A stretch of DNA of 23,345 nt from an uncultured Clostridia bacterium (GCA_934249265.1 CAKQKQ010000022.1:1-23345), one strand, 5' to 3'. Counted from the first letter of the stretch, positions 8,906-15,948 are shown. Notes: a model not told the origin generated them from the sequence alone. Numbers and translations: made by a program.

Positions 8906-9131
8906 ACGCAATGTTTTATTATTATATAATAAAGGGTCTGATAAAGGAGCGAAAGCGTTTGCAATTACGGACTGATAATGATTAAAAATAATTTAAGTTA
9001 ACCAATAAATTAATTATAATAAAACGATTAATGTAGGCTGATAATGCTCAATATGAACGCAATTTATTTTTAATGCAAGCAATAAAACTCGGCGCGCCAA
9101 CAAAGCGTTAAATTGTCGAACATAATATATC

Positions 9132-9168
9132 CGCGCACATATACACGTGTACGCTCACGCGCACATAC
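9132..9168. other. Alternating purine-pyrimidine tract (Z-DNA-prone)
   Basis: From 9132 to 9154 the sequence alternates pyrimidine and purine without a break for 23 bases, then again for 13 bases at 9156-9168, rich in CG, CA and TG steps. Related short runs such as TACGCGCATATGCA follow to about 9232. Such runs can adopt left-handed DNA under negative supercoiling (general knowledge); here that is only inferred from composition. Confidence 0.5.
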
Positions 9169-9262
9169 TTCTTAATTACACGCACGGTTATACGCGCAAA
9201 TTACACGTACTTTATTGTACGCGCATATGCAAACACGCACAGTAGAAGTTTACGACAATTTA

Positions 9263-9291
9263 TTGATTGTTAATTAAAAATATGATATAAT
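9263..9291 (+). promoter_or_regulatory. Candidate sigma-A promoter of the orphan gene at 9367
   Basis: TTGATT (9263-9268) and TATAAT (9286-9291) are 17 bp apart. The -10 is perfect and the -35 keeps TTGA. The predicted leader is about 70 bases. Confidence 0.65.
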
Positions 9292-9366
9292 TGAGTAGGC
9301 AAAAAATTAGAAATCGATTAATTTTAAAAAAAACGACAAACAATAAATATTTAGGAAAAATAAAAT

Positions 9367-9837
9367 ATGAAATATAATAAGGTTTTGGAAAAAGCGTTTC
9401 CTACAATTTATCTACACGATTGCGAAATCAAAAATTTGACTTACGAAGACGGTTGTTTTAACGTTTATTTTTCGGAAGGCTTATTTCTTAACGAAGGAAA
9501 CAGAACCGAAGGAGATGCAAAAATAATAATAAAAACCTCTTGCGTCGACGATGCTCTTTTTATGATAAGCAAGTCATATCGTTTTATTAAAGGTACTTTG
9601 CCGTTTTACATAACCAAATATAAAAAACTCAAAGACTTAAAAGAATTACTCGAAAAAGGATATTATTTCACTATATTGAATGAATATTACGTAGGCGACA
9701 ATGTGTTGTGGAGAGGGGTAATCGAAAGAGCAAAAAATGGCAAAATAGAAAATGCGAGATATTTTGAATTTAATTTTGACAGCGAGAGTTTAGTTTATTA
9801 TTTTAATACCACCTTTAACGTATCAAAAAACAAATGA
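9367..9837 (+). CDS. Orphan protein of unknown function
   Basis: I do not recognise this 156-residue protein with certainty. It looks soluble and rich in beta strands and aromatics, with no signal peptide or membrane segment. Near the N-terminus it reads LHDCEIKNLTYEDGCFNVYF (residues 16-35), an HDC/HDS-plus-strand layout recalling small immunity-type proteins of polymorphic toxin systems; this is a resemblance only. A middle helix (KKLKDLKELLEKG) is followed by a second beta-rich half. The gene is visibly more AT-rich than its neighbours and four of its five arginines use AGA. An AGGA site lies about 10 bases above the ATG. It has its own promoter and terminator and so stands alone; no toxin gene adjoins it. 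Confidence 0.75.
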   Translation: MKYNKVLEKAFPTIYLHDCEIKNLTYEDGCFNVYFSEGLFLNEGNRTEGDAKIIIKTSCVDDALFMISKSYRFIKGTLPFYITKYKKLKDLKELLEKGYYFTILNEYYVGDNVLWRGVIERAKNGKIENARYFEFNFDSESLVYYFNTTFNVSKNK

Positions 9838-9867
9838 TGACCTATAAATAAAAAACGATTTAATAAA

Positions 9868-9905
9868 AATGTTGTAGCCTTTTTTAGTCTGCAACATTTT
9901 TTTGC
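9868..9905 (+). terminator. Rho-independent terminator after the orphan gene
   Basis: A 10-bp stem (9868-9877 with 9889-9898, one G-U pair) closes an 11-base loop and runs straight into a seven-T tract. It lies about 30 bases after the stop codon. The run of A before the stem could let it act weakly on the other strand as well. Confidence 0.85.
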
Positions 9906-10047
9906 ATTTTTTAACAAAACCTTACAATTAAATATTCATGCAATAACAACTCGACTAATAAATACTTTTTTATTCGCTTATAACAATTAATTAACTTTTT
10001 CTCGTAAAAAGGCTGTTTAACAAAAAATTAAATTTCAAGTTTTTATC

Positions 10048-10157
10048 GATAAACTGCCCTTTTGCGTTCGACAGTTTGCCCCTTCGCGTTTGACAATTTA
10101 CCCTTTTTAATTTGATAAATTACCATTTTACATTTGACAATTTGTGCTGTTTTGCCA
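10048..10157. repeat. Five degenerate direct repeats with an exact 22-bp period
   Basis: Units start at 10048, 10070, 10092, 10114 and 10136. Each opens with GATAA or GACAA/GACAG, then a T-rich step, then CCCTTTT-like bases, ending in GTTT or ATTT. The joined ends of units read TTTGACAATTT, similar to a -35 box, so the array offers several -35-like hexamers with no matching -10 nearby. The last unit is the most decayed. It ends about 120 bp above the real -35 of the transporter operon. Function unknown. Confidence 0.75.
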
Positions 10158-10183
10158 TTCAAAAAATTAATAATTGTATATTT

Positions 10184-10225
10184 TTTGCATAAATTTGTAT
10201 AATATTTGCATAAAATTATGAATAT
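10184..10225. promoter_or_regulatory. Two TTTGCATAAA boxes 21 bp apart, possible operator pair
   Basis: TTTGCATAAA occurs at 10184 and again at 10205; the second copy contains CATAAAATTATG, a near-palindrome. A 21-bp centre-to-centre spacing of AT-rich boxes is what tandem arginine-repressor sites show (family knowledge), and an amino-acid transporter follows. The match to any known box is weak, so this is a guess at a regulatory site rather than an identified one. Confidence 0.25.
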
Positions 10226-10277
10226 TGAATAAAATATAAAATTTTTTAACTTTTTTATAAAAATTATGCAAAAATGT

Positions 10278-10306
10278 TTGACAATGAAATTTTGTAGGTA
10301 TATAAT
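10278..10306 (+). promoter_or_regulatory. Perfect consensus promoter of the amino-acid ABC transporter operon
   Basis: TTGACA (10278-10283) and TATAAT (10301-10306) are separated by exactly 17 bp. The expected leader is about 30 bases and contains the AAGGAAGG ribosome binding site. Confidence 0.92.
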
Positions 10307-10341
10307 AGCGTCATAAAATTTTTCAAAGGAAGGACACAATT

Positions 10342-11178
10342 ATGAAAAAGATTATCAGTTTATTATTTGCACTTATGTTTTGCGTCGTAGGCGGCGCGGC
10401 TATGACCGGTTGCGGCGGCAGCGACGAAAACACTTTATACGTTTACACGAACTCCGGTTTCGCTCCGTTTGAATACGTTGACGAAGCAGGTAACGTTGTC
10501 GGCGTAGATATCGATATCGTAACCAAACTCGGCAGCGAATTAGGTTATAAAGTTAAAGTTTATGACGTTGCTTTCGGTTCGATATTCACCGAAGTTCAAA
10601 AAAATACCAACACGATCGGCGTTGCAGGTATCACTATCAGTGAAGACCGTTTAGAATCGGGTATCTTCTCCGTTCCGTACACTACTTCGGTTCAATACGT
10701 TGTTGTAAAAGACGGCGCATTTACAGAAGCAGATTTAGTTGACGGAAAACTTCCCGTAAGCAAATTGGCTAACCTTTCCAACAAAAAAATCGGCGTACAA
10801 GAATCTACCACGGGTATGTATTTAGTTGAAGACGAAATCAACGGCACTGAAGACGAAACCACAGGCGAACACGTCACCGGAAGTCTTGAAGGAAGCGGCG
10901 CGCAATGCCTTTCTTATGCAAACGCATTTTTAGCGGCAAACGATATCGGCACTCAACTCGGTGCGGTAGTCGTTGATAAATTACCCGCTCAAAAGATTTG
11001 CGAAATCAATAGCGGTTTGGTTTGTTTCGAACTTGACAGCGAGCCCGAATCTTACGCTATTTACATGAACAAAAAAGCAACCGATTTAAAAGCAAAAATC
11101 GACGAAGTTTTGACTAAAATGATCAACGACGGAACTATCGCTCAATACATCAACAAACACAGTGGAGCAAACGCTTAA
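10342..11178 (+). CDS. Polar amino-acid ABC transporter substrate-binding lipoprotein
   Basis: This is a family-3 solute-binding protein, anchored outside the membrane, that delivers a polar or charged amino acid to the permease encoded next. A signal peptide (residues 1-23) ends in a lipobox-like MTGC, with Cys24 as the lipidated residue. The mature protein shows the family layout: YTNSGFAPFEY, then VGVDIDIVTKLG, GITISEDR (the Arg usually binds the substrate carboxylate), KKIGVQESTTG, and AVVVDKLPA (the Asp usually binds the amino group). An AAGGAAGG site precedes the ATG. The permease starts 13 bp downstream. The 278-residue length is normal. The exact amino acid cannot be told. Confidence 0.93.
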   Translation: MKKIISLLFALMFCVVGGAAMTGCGGSDENTLYVYTNSGFAPFEYVDEAGNVVGVDIDIVTKLGSELGYKVKVYDVAFGSIFTEVQKNTNTIGVAGITISEDRLESGIFSVPYTTSVQYVVVKDGAFTEADLVDGKLPVSKLANLSNKKIGVQESTTGMYLVEDEINGTEDETTGEHVTGSLEGSGAQCLSYANAFLAANDIGTQLGAVVVDKLPAQKICEINSGLVCFELDSEPESYAIYMNKKATDLKAKIDEVLTKMINDGTIAQYINKHSGANA

Positions 11179-11191
11179 GGAATTATAAAAT

Positions 11192-11893
11192 ATGTTTTCA
11201 AACTATAAATACGTTTGGGATTGCCGAGGCCTCATTTTAAGAGGTCTCGGCGTCTCGCTGTCAATTGCGGGCGGCGCATTATTGATTGGTTTTATCTTGG
11301 GCGTAATTGTCGCATCGATAAAAATCGCGCCTAAAAATTCAATCATAATGAAAATTTTGGATAAAATTTGCGGAATATACATAACAGTCATCAGAGGAAC
11401 GCCTATGCTCGTTCAATTGCTTATAATGAGCGGCGTTATTTTGGTCGATTTAAAGTACATGGACACCACTATAATCGTGCCTATAATCGCTTTCGGTATC
11501 AACAGCGGCGCATATATGGCGGAGATAATTCGTAGCGGTATATCGTCGGTTGACGTTGGTCAAATGGAAGCGGGAAGAAGTTTGGGCTTAAATTGGCTTA
11601 CTACAATGAAAAAAATAGTCATTCCGCAAGCAATTAAAGTCGTTGTACCCACTATTTTCAACGAAATAATCACTCTCGTAAAGGAAACCTCGGTAGTAAG
11701 TTATATCGCCTTGATGATAAACGGAAAACAGGCTTGGGATTTACTCGGCATCGCCGACAAACAAGGCTTGAGAACGGGATATTATATGGAATTCGTTTTG
11801 ACTGCGGCACTACTCTATTTAATCGTAGTAATGATTCTTACACTCATACAAAAATTAATCGAAAGGAGGCTGCGTACAAGTGATAAACGTTAA
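11192..11893 (+). CDS. Amino-acid ABC transporter permease (HisM/GlnP family)
   Basis: This inner-membrane subunit forms the channel for the amino acid brought by the upstream lipoprotein. About five hydrophobic helices are visible across 233 residues. The conserved RGTPMLVQL motif and the cytoplasmic EAA loop (EAGRSLGLNWLTTMKKIVIP), which docks on the ATPase, are both present. Only one permease gene is present, so it probably works as a homodimer. An AAGGAAT site precedes the ATG. Its last codons overlap the ATPase start by 14 bp. Confidence 0.94.
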   Translation: MFSNYKYVWDCRGLILRGLGVSLSIAGGALLIGFILGVIVASIKIAPKNSIIMKILDKICGIYITVIRGTPMLVQLLIMSGVILVDLKYMDTTIIVPIIAFGINSGAYMAEIIRSGISSVDVGQMEAGRSLGLNWLTTMKKIVIPQAIKVVVPTIFNEIITLVKETSVVSYIALMINGKQAWDLLGIADKQGLRTGYYMEFVLTAALLYLIVVMILTLIQKLIERRLRTSDKR

Positions 11894-12803
11894 TAATATT
11901 TTTAAATATTTCGGCGACCTTAAAGTGCTTAACGGAGTTTCTTGCAAGATAGAAAAAGGCGAAAAAATAGCGATTATCGGTCCGAGCGGTAGCGGTAAAT
12001 CTACTCTGCTTAGGTGCATGAACCTTCTTGAACAGCCGACTTACGGCGAAGTGTGGATCGACGACGATTTACTTACGCCCGTTGACCCATATTTGCATTT
12101 CGATATTATAAGACAGTCTAAAACTTATAAGACCCTTCTTGAAGAGGAACTGAAAAACAACCCCTCTGTCTCAAAAGAAGATGCGGACGAGAAAGTTATT
12201 TTAGATATCAAGAAAAACGACTTACTTAAAAAACACGAAGGCAAAGAATTTAACGCCGCAGTAAAGGCATTATTTAAAGAAAAATCGATAGATATCAACC
12301 TTGCAAGGCAAAAATTAGGTATGGTTTTTCAACATTTCAACTTGTTTAACAACCTTACCGTAATGCAAAACATGATTCTTGCGCCCGTCGAACTTAAACT
12401 TAAAACCAAAGAAGAAGCGATTAAACAAGCGGAAGAACTTTTAAAACGTATAGGTCTTTACGACAAAAAAGACGTTTACCCCTCCACCCTTTCGGGCGGA
12501 CAAAAACAACGTATCGCAATTGTGCGCGCACTTGCAATGAACCCCGAAATTATGCTTTTCGACGAACCCACTTCCGCACTTGACCCCGAAATGGTTGGCG
12601 AAGTTCTTGCACTTATTAAAGAACTTGCCGACGACGGAATGACTATGGTAATAGTAACGCACGAAATGGCTTTCGCAAGAGAAGTCGCGTCTAAAGTGTT
12701 GTTTATTGACGAGGGAATTATCAAAGAATCGGGTACTCCCGACGAAGTGTTTAATCACCCCAAAGACCCCAGACTTCAAGACTTTTTATCTAAAGTGCTT
12801 TAA
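11880..12803 (+). CDS. Amino-acid ABC transporter ATPase (GlnQ family) with a large insertion
   Basis: The ATPase drives the transporter encoded upstream. It has Walker A GPSGSGKS (residues 34-41), a Q-loop at Gln151 (MVFQHFNLF), signature LSGGQ (204-208), Walker B IMLFDEP (224-230) and the switch His261. It starts at a GTG with an AAAGGAGG site about 10 bases upstream, inside the permease gene. GlnQ proteins are usually about 240-250 residues; this one has 307. The excess is a charged, mostly helical segment at about residues 66-137, between Walker A and the Q-loop, ending in the usual DINLARQKLG block. The rest is standard, so the frame appears intact and the insertion genuine. Confidence 0.94.
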   Translation: MINVNNIFKYFGDLKVLNGVSCKIEKGEKIAIIGPSGSGKSTLLRCMNLLEQPTYGEVWIDDDLLTPVDPYLHFDIIRQSKTYKTLLEEELKNNPSVSKEDADEKVILDIKKNDLLKKHEGKEFNAAVKALFKEKSIDINLARQKLGMVFQHFNLFNNLTVMQNMILAPVELKLKTKEEAIKQAEELLKRIGLYDKKDVYPSTLSGGQKQRIAIVRALAMNPEIMLFDEPTSALDPEMVGEVLALIKELADDGMTMVIVTHEMAFAREVASKVLFIDEGIIKESGTPDEVFNHPKDPRLQDFLSKVL

Positions 12804-12832
12804 TAAAAACTAATAATATATTTTATAAATTG

Positions 12833-12865
12833 CGCTGCGCCTTATTACAAGGTGCGGCGTTTTTT
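12833..12865 (+). terminator. Rho-independent terminator of the transporter operon
   Basis: An 11-bp GC-rich stem (12833-12843 with 12849-12859, two G-U pairs) with the loop ATTAC runs into TTTTTT. It lies 30 bases after the ATPase stop. Confidence 0.9.
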
Positions 12866-12882
12866 CGTTTTATTTTATCCTC

Positions 12883-12953
12883 TTAATTTGTTTTTATCGT
12901 ATTGTTTTAATTTGTTTTACTATGCCGTCTTAATTTATAAAATGTCTCTGCTT
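12883..12953. repeat. Three degenerate direct repeats with a 23-24 bp period
   Basis: Units marked by TTAATTT begin at about 12883, 12907 and 12930. The first two share TTAATTTGTTTT; the third keeps only the opening. They lie between two convergent terminators, where no gene or promoter is expected. The case is weaker than at 10048 or 8837. Confidence 0.5.
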
Positions 12954-12972
12954 TAAACGAGATATTTTTAAT

Positions 12973-13014
12973 AAAAAAGCCGCGATTACACGATACGTAT
13001 CGTGTAATCACGGC
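12973..13014 (-). terminator. Terminator of the SUKH-like gene: loopless 36-nt palindrome
   Basis: Positions 12979-13014 form an 18-bp inverted repeat with one mismatch and essentially no loop; the inner 26 bases are a perfect palindrome centred on ACGT. On the minus strand it is followed by TTTTTT (12973-12978). It lies about 80 bases after the stop of the gene at 13093. The plus-strand transporter operon already has its own terminator, so this one serves the minus strand. Confidence 0.8.
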
Positions 13015-13092
13015 AAAAATTTAATTTAATCAATTATTTTACACCTTTTTATTTTTTACTTTTAATGCAAATTTTTGCGTACTTTTTACGAC

Positions 13093-13890
13093 TTATTCTT
13101 CCTCTTCAAATTCGTCTTCTTCCGCTTCTTCGTCAAACTCGTCTTCGTCGTATTCGTCCGTTTCTTCATCGCCAAGACCACCGAAAATGTCGTCGGTGTT
13201 TATATCGGTATACTCTTCGCTGTTTACGTTTTCATCGATGTCAACGTCCTCTTCTTCGTTGTACTCTTCCTCTACTTCGTCGGGCTCTTCTTCCTCGACA
13301 AGTTTATGCGCTTCGAGCACTTCGTCGAGCGACAACGTGCGGTTGACTACCATGGGGAATTTGGACTTGTTGGGGGTAATTTTGTTGCCGTTTTCGTCGT
13401 AAAGTTTTTCAAGGCTTTTATACATAAACACGAAAAACTCGTCAAAACTCTTCCACGAATATATATCTTCGTCGCTGCCGCGTTTGGTGCAATACACCTT
13501 TGTATCGTCCTTTTTAAGGCTGAACACAAAGTCGCCGAGCATGCCGATATAAAGTCTATCGATGCCGTCGGCAATTTTTAAAATGCCGTTCATTACGGCG
13601 ATATCGTCGGGCTTGAATTTTGCCGCGGTAGACGTGAAATTGTACGCAAAAACAATTAAACTGCCGCTGAACATTGACACGCCGTTATATTTATTTATAA
13701 ACGTGCCGTACTCGTCGAGATTATACTCTTCATACTTTTCGTAAACCGTCTTTTTAAGCGGACTGCCGTTTATAAACAACGTATGCAAAAACATATCTCT
13801 GCGCATAACTTTTATAGGTTTTACGCACACCACCCAATTTTCTTGAGTGCATCCCCTTTTCAATTTTCTCAATATTTCAAAACTCTTCAT
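13093..13890 (-). CDS. SUKH (SMI1/KNR4)-like protein with an acidic C-terminal tail
   Basis: The 265-residue product has no signal peptide or membrane helix. Residues 55-85 (YNLDEYGTFINKYNGV, then FSGSLIVFAYN) and 108-163 (DGIDRLYIGMLGDFVFSL, then WKSFDEFFVFMYKSLEKL) follow the layout of SUKH domains, which in bacteria often serve as immunity proteins. The assignment is by pattern only. Residues 199-265 are extreme: 41 of 67 are Asp or Glu and there is no Lys or Arg. Such a tail could mimic nucleic acid or bind a basic partner (inference). A GGAG site precedes the ATG. It stands alone, with its own promoter and terminator and no toxin gene beside it. Confidence 0.7.
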   Translation of the reverse strand: MKSFEILRKLKRGCTQENWVVCVKPIKVMRRDMFLHTLFINGSPLKKTVYEKYEEYNLDEYGTFINKYNGVSMFSGSLIVFAYNFTSTAAKFKPDDIAVMNGILKIADGIDRLYIGMLGDFVFSLKKDDTKVYCTKRGSDEDIYSWKSFDEFFVFMYKSLEKLYDENGNKITPNKSKFPMVVNRTLSLDEVLEAHKLVEEEEPDEVEEEYNEEEDVDIDENVNSEEYTDINTDDIFGGLGDEETDEYDEDEFDEEAEEDEFEEEE

Positions 13891-14252
13891 ACTTTGCTCC
13901 GAAGGGAAATAACTTATTACAATTTCTTATAATATTTTACCGTTTTTTACCCCTTGTTGTCAACAAATTATGTGTTTTATTTTTAGTATAATAAATAACG
14001 CCGTTTATTCCGCTTTTAAGGCATTTTATTTAAATACGCCTTACCTTGTACGCATACGACGAAAAACTATATAAACACGTAAAATCCGACACCAAAAGGG
14101 CTAAAAGCACAAACAAACATAACAAATAAAGGCTAAAAAATTAAATATCATAACTATCCGCCGAATTTGCGACAAAAAAGTAAAAAGCACATTCAGCCAT
14201 TTAATTCGCGGTTATTTAAAAAACACAACCAGCCGCCCACGACAACTTAAAA
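13891..14252. other. Gene-free region between the SUKH-like gene and the iscU terminator
   Basis: About 360 bp. It holds the promoter of the SUKH-like gene (13934-13963) and a small inverted repeat, TAAGGC (14017-14022) with GCCTTA (14038-14043). From 14044 to 14252 I see only A-rich sequence with no clear repeat, RNA fold or gene. The long plus-strand frame starting at 14261 is antisense to iscU and nifS and is not a gene. Confidence 0.6.
13934..13963 (-). promoter_or_regulatory. Sigma-A promoter of the SUKH-like gene
   Basis: On the minus strand a perfect TTGACA (13958-13963) is followed after 18 bp by TAAAAT (13934-13939, 5 of 6). The predicted leader is about 40 bases and holds the GGAG site. 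Confidence 0.75.
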
Positions 14253-14287
14253 GAAAAAAAATGAAAAGCCACCTAAAAGATGGCTTT
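14253..14287 (-). terminator. Rho-independent terminator of the nifS-iscU operon
   Basis: Read on the minus strand, a 9-bp stem (14279-14287 with 14265-14273, one G-U pair) closes a 5-base loop and leads through a short link into eight T (14254-14261). It begins 10 bases after the iscU stop. Confidence 0.85.
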
Positions 14288-14296
14288 CCATTCAAA

Positions 14297-14740
14297 TCAA
14301 TCGTTGTGCACGTCGTGTTCGTGCTCGCAAGCGCAATTGCCTGCGCAGTATTTCTCTTTATCGTATTCGATTCCGTTTTTATCGTAGTAATCTTTTATCG
14401 CCGCTTTAATCGCCTCTTCGGCAAGTACCGAACAGTGCAACTTGTGAGCGGGAAGTCCGTCCAACGCTTCTACAACGGCCTTGTTTGTGATTTCAAGAGC
14501 CTCGGAAATGGGTTTGCCCTTGATAAGTTCGGTCGCCATAGAACTTGTTGCGATTGCGCTTCCGCAACCGAAAGTCATAAATTTTACGTCGGTGATTACT
14601 CCGTCTTTAACCTTAATGTACATCCTCATTATGTCGCCGCATTTAGCGTTTCCTACTTCGCCAATGCCGTCTGCGTCGGGCATTTCGCCGACGTTTCTCG
14701 GATGTCTGAAATGGTCCATAACTTTTTCGCTATACAACAT
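14297..14740 (-). CDS. iscU: IscU/NifU-like iron-sulfur cluster scaffold protein
   Basis: This protein holds nascent iron-sulfur clusters made with sulfur from the cysteine desulfurase encoded just before it. I choose the ATG ending at 14740: it has AGGAGA upstream, whereas the longer frame would start on a TTG that overlaps this site. The 147-residue product has the three scaffold cysteines Cys34 (with Asp36 in CGD), Cys59 (GCGSAIATSS) and Cys103 (HCSVLA). After residue 131 comes a tail with three more cysteines and several histidines (CAGNCACEHEHDVHND), which could bind metal (inference). The start overlaps the nifS stop by 11 bp. Confidence 0.95.
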   Translation of the reverse strand: MLYSEKVMDHFRHPRNVGEMPDADGIGEVGNAKCGDIMRMYIKVKDGVITDVKFMTFGCGSAIATSSMATELIKGKPISEALEITNKAVVEALDGLPAHKLHCSVLAEEAIKAAIKDYYDKNGIEYDKEKYCAGNCACEHEHDVHND

Positions 14741-15914
14741 GTTTTCTCTCTCCTTTTTCAAGTTCGTCCCAAACGGGCGACATTTTTCTTAAATAATCCA
14801 CCACTTCGGGAATCGCTTTTATCGTGTAATCTATTTCTTCTTCCGTAGTGTATTTGCTGAGCGTAAGTCTTAACGAACCGTGTGCGATTTCATGCTCAAG
14901 CCCTATCGCAAGCAAAACGTGGCTGGGGTCGAGCGAACCCGACGTGCAAGCCGAACCGCTTGACGCGCAAATACCGTAATCGTCGAGCATCAAAAGCAAA
15001 CTTTCGCCCTCTATTCCTTCAAAACTCATGTTGAAGTTGTTGGAAAGTCTTACTTTTCTGTCTCCGTTTATTCTGCAGTGCGGAATTTTGGATAAATTAT
15101 CGAAAAGTTTGTCGCGCAAATACGTTTCTCTCTTGATGACTTCGGGCATTTCCTCGACAGCCTCTTTAAGTGCTTGAGCCATACCGACGATACCGGGTAA
15201 ATTCTCCGTACCGCCCCTCTTGTTTCTCTCTTGCGCGCCGCCTTCGATAAGGTTGTTTAAATAAATGCCGTTTCTTGAGTACATAAATCCTACGCCTTTA
15301 GGTCCGTGGAATTTGTGTCCCGAAGCCGAAAGCATATCTATGCACATATCTTCTACGTCAACGGGCGTGTGACCTATCGCCTGAACCGCGTCGGTGTGGA
15401 AAATAACTTTGCGCTCTCTGCACACTTTGCCTATTTCCTTTATAGGTTGAATAGTGCCGATTTCGTTGTTGGCAAACATTATAGTAACAAGGCACGTATC
15501 GTCCCTTATAGCGTTTTTAACGTCTTCTACTTTGACGATGCCGTTTTCGTATACGGGCAAATAAGTGACTTCAAAACCCTCTGCCTCGAGTTTTTTAAGC
15601 GTATGAAGTACCGCATGATGCTCGAAAGCGGAAGTAATTATATGTTTTTTGCCTTTTTTAAGCCCGTTTTTAGCCGTGGAAGTGATAGCCCAATTGTCAG
15701 CCTCGCTTCCGCCGGAAGTAAAATAAATTTCGTTGGGTTTGGCGTTGATACACTGCGCGACAGTTGCGCGCGCTTCGTCAAGTTTTTCCTTTGCGATTTG
15801 ACCAACGGTATGCAAACTGCTTGCATTGCCGTAAATTTCCGTGAAATACGGAGCCATTTTTTGCGCTACGCTGTCGGATACCCTCGTCGTTCCCGCATTG
15901 TCCAAATATATCAT
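14730..15914 (-). CDS. nifS: Cysteine desulfurase (NifS/IscS family)
   Basis: This PLP enzyme takes sulfur from cysteine to form alanine and passes the persulfide to the scaffold protein encoded next. I place the start at the ATG ending at 15914 (protein opening MIYLDNAGTT, as in the family); the in-frame ATG four codons earlier is part of the GGAGGAG site. In the 394-residue product, His99 (SAFEHHAV), Asp175 (HTDAVQAIG), PLP-binding Lys201 (SASGHKFHGPKG) and the catalytic Cys323 (SSGSACTSGS) are visible. A consensus promoter with a dyad operator-like site lies upstream, just after iscR, so IscR probably controls it. Confidence 0.96.
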   Translation of the reverse strand: MIYLDNAGTTRVSDSVAQKMAPYFTEIYGNASSLHTVGQIAKEKLDEARATVAQCINAKPNEIYFTSGGSEADNWAITSTAKNGLKKGKKHIITSAFEHHAVLHTLKKLEAEGFEVTYLPVYENGIVKVEDVKNAIRDDTCLVTIMFANNEIGTIQPIKEIGKVCRERKVIFHTDAVQAIGHTPVDVEDMCIDMLSASGHKFHGPKGVGFMYSRNGIYLNNLIEGGAQERNKRGGTENLPGIVGMAQALKEAVEEMPEVIKRETYLRDKLFDNLSKIPHCRINGDRKVRLSNNFNMSFEGIEGESLLLMLDDYGICASSGSACTSGSLDPSHVLLAIGLEHEIAHGSLRLTLSKYTTEEEIDYTIKAIPEVVDYLRKMSPVWDELEKGERKHVV

Positions 15915-15925
15915 ATGCTCCTCCA

Positions 15926-15940
15926 TTCGGAATTTCCGAA
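15926..15940. repeat. Perfect 15-bp inverted repeat in the nifS leader
   Basis: TTCGGAA (15926-15932) and TTCCGAA (15934-15940) are exact reverse complements around one base, directly above the nifS ribosome binding site. Its place in the transcribed leader suggests a second regulator site or a small structure; no assignment is possible. Confidence 0.5.
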
Positions 15941-15948
15941 AAATAAAA

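Larger units (their letters stand above)
8789..9262. other. AT-rich gene-free divergent region
   Basis: About 470 bp without a credible gene, between the minus-strand GT-C-like gene and the plus-strand orphan gene. It holds an inverted repeat (8819-8843), three 23-bp direct repeats (8837-8905), a 14-bp perfect AT palindrome (8919-8932), three copies of CTGATAA (starting 8938, 8972, 9038) and alternating purine-pyrimidine tracts near 9132-9240. I see no RNA gene fold, no DnaA-box cluster and no remains of a coding gene. Confidence 0.6.
9906..10277. other. Gene-free region upstream of the amino-acid transporter operon
   Basis: About 370 bp of AT-rich DNA between the terminator of the orphan gene and the glnH-like promoter. 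It contains the 22-bp repeat array (10048-10157) and two TTTGCATAAA boxes (10184 and 10205). The open frame on the minus strand here is built from the repeats, has no recognisable product and would cross the consensus promoter, so I do not call it a gene. Confidence 0.6.

Noticed and set aside
8837..10157. Short repeats considered as a CRISPR array or plasmid-type iterons
   Set aside because: Units are contiguous with no spacers and there is no cas or replication-initiator gene, nor a DnaA-box cluster in the gap.
10043..10339. Minus-strand open frame of 98 codons upstream of the transporter
   Set aside because: It runs through the 22-bp repeats and the perfect consensus promoter on the other strand, is low-complexity AT-rich, and has no recognisable product or strong start site.
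14741..14761. Seven extra N-terminal codons for IscU from a TTG start
   Set aside because: The TTG overlaps the AGGAGA ribosome binding site of the later ATG, and the family normally begins at that ATG.
14261..14848. Long plus-strand open frame opposite iscU and nifS
   Set aside because: It is antisense to two clear genes with intact catalytic residues and begins inside a terminator hairpin.
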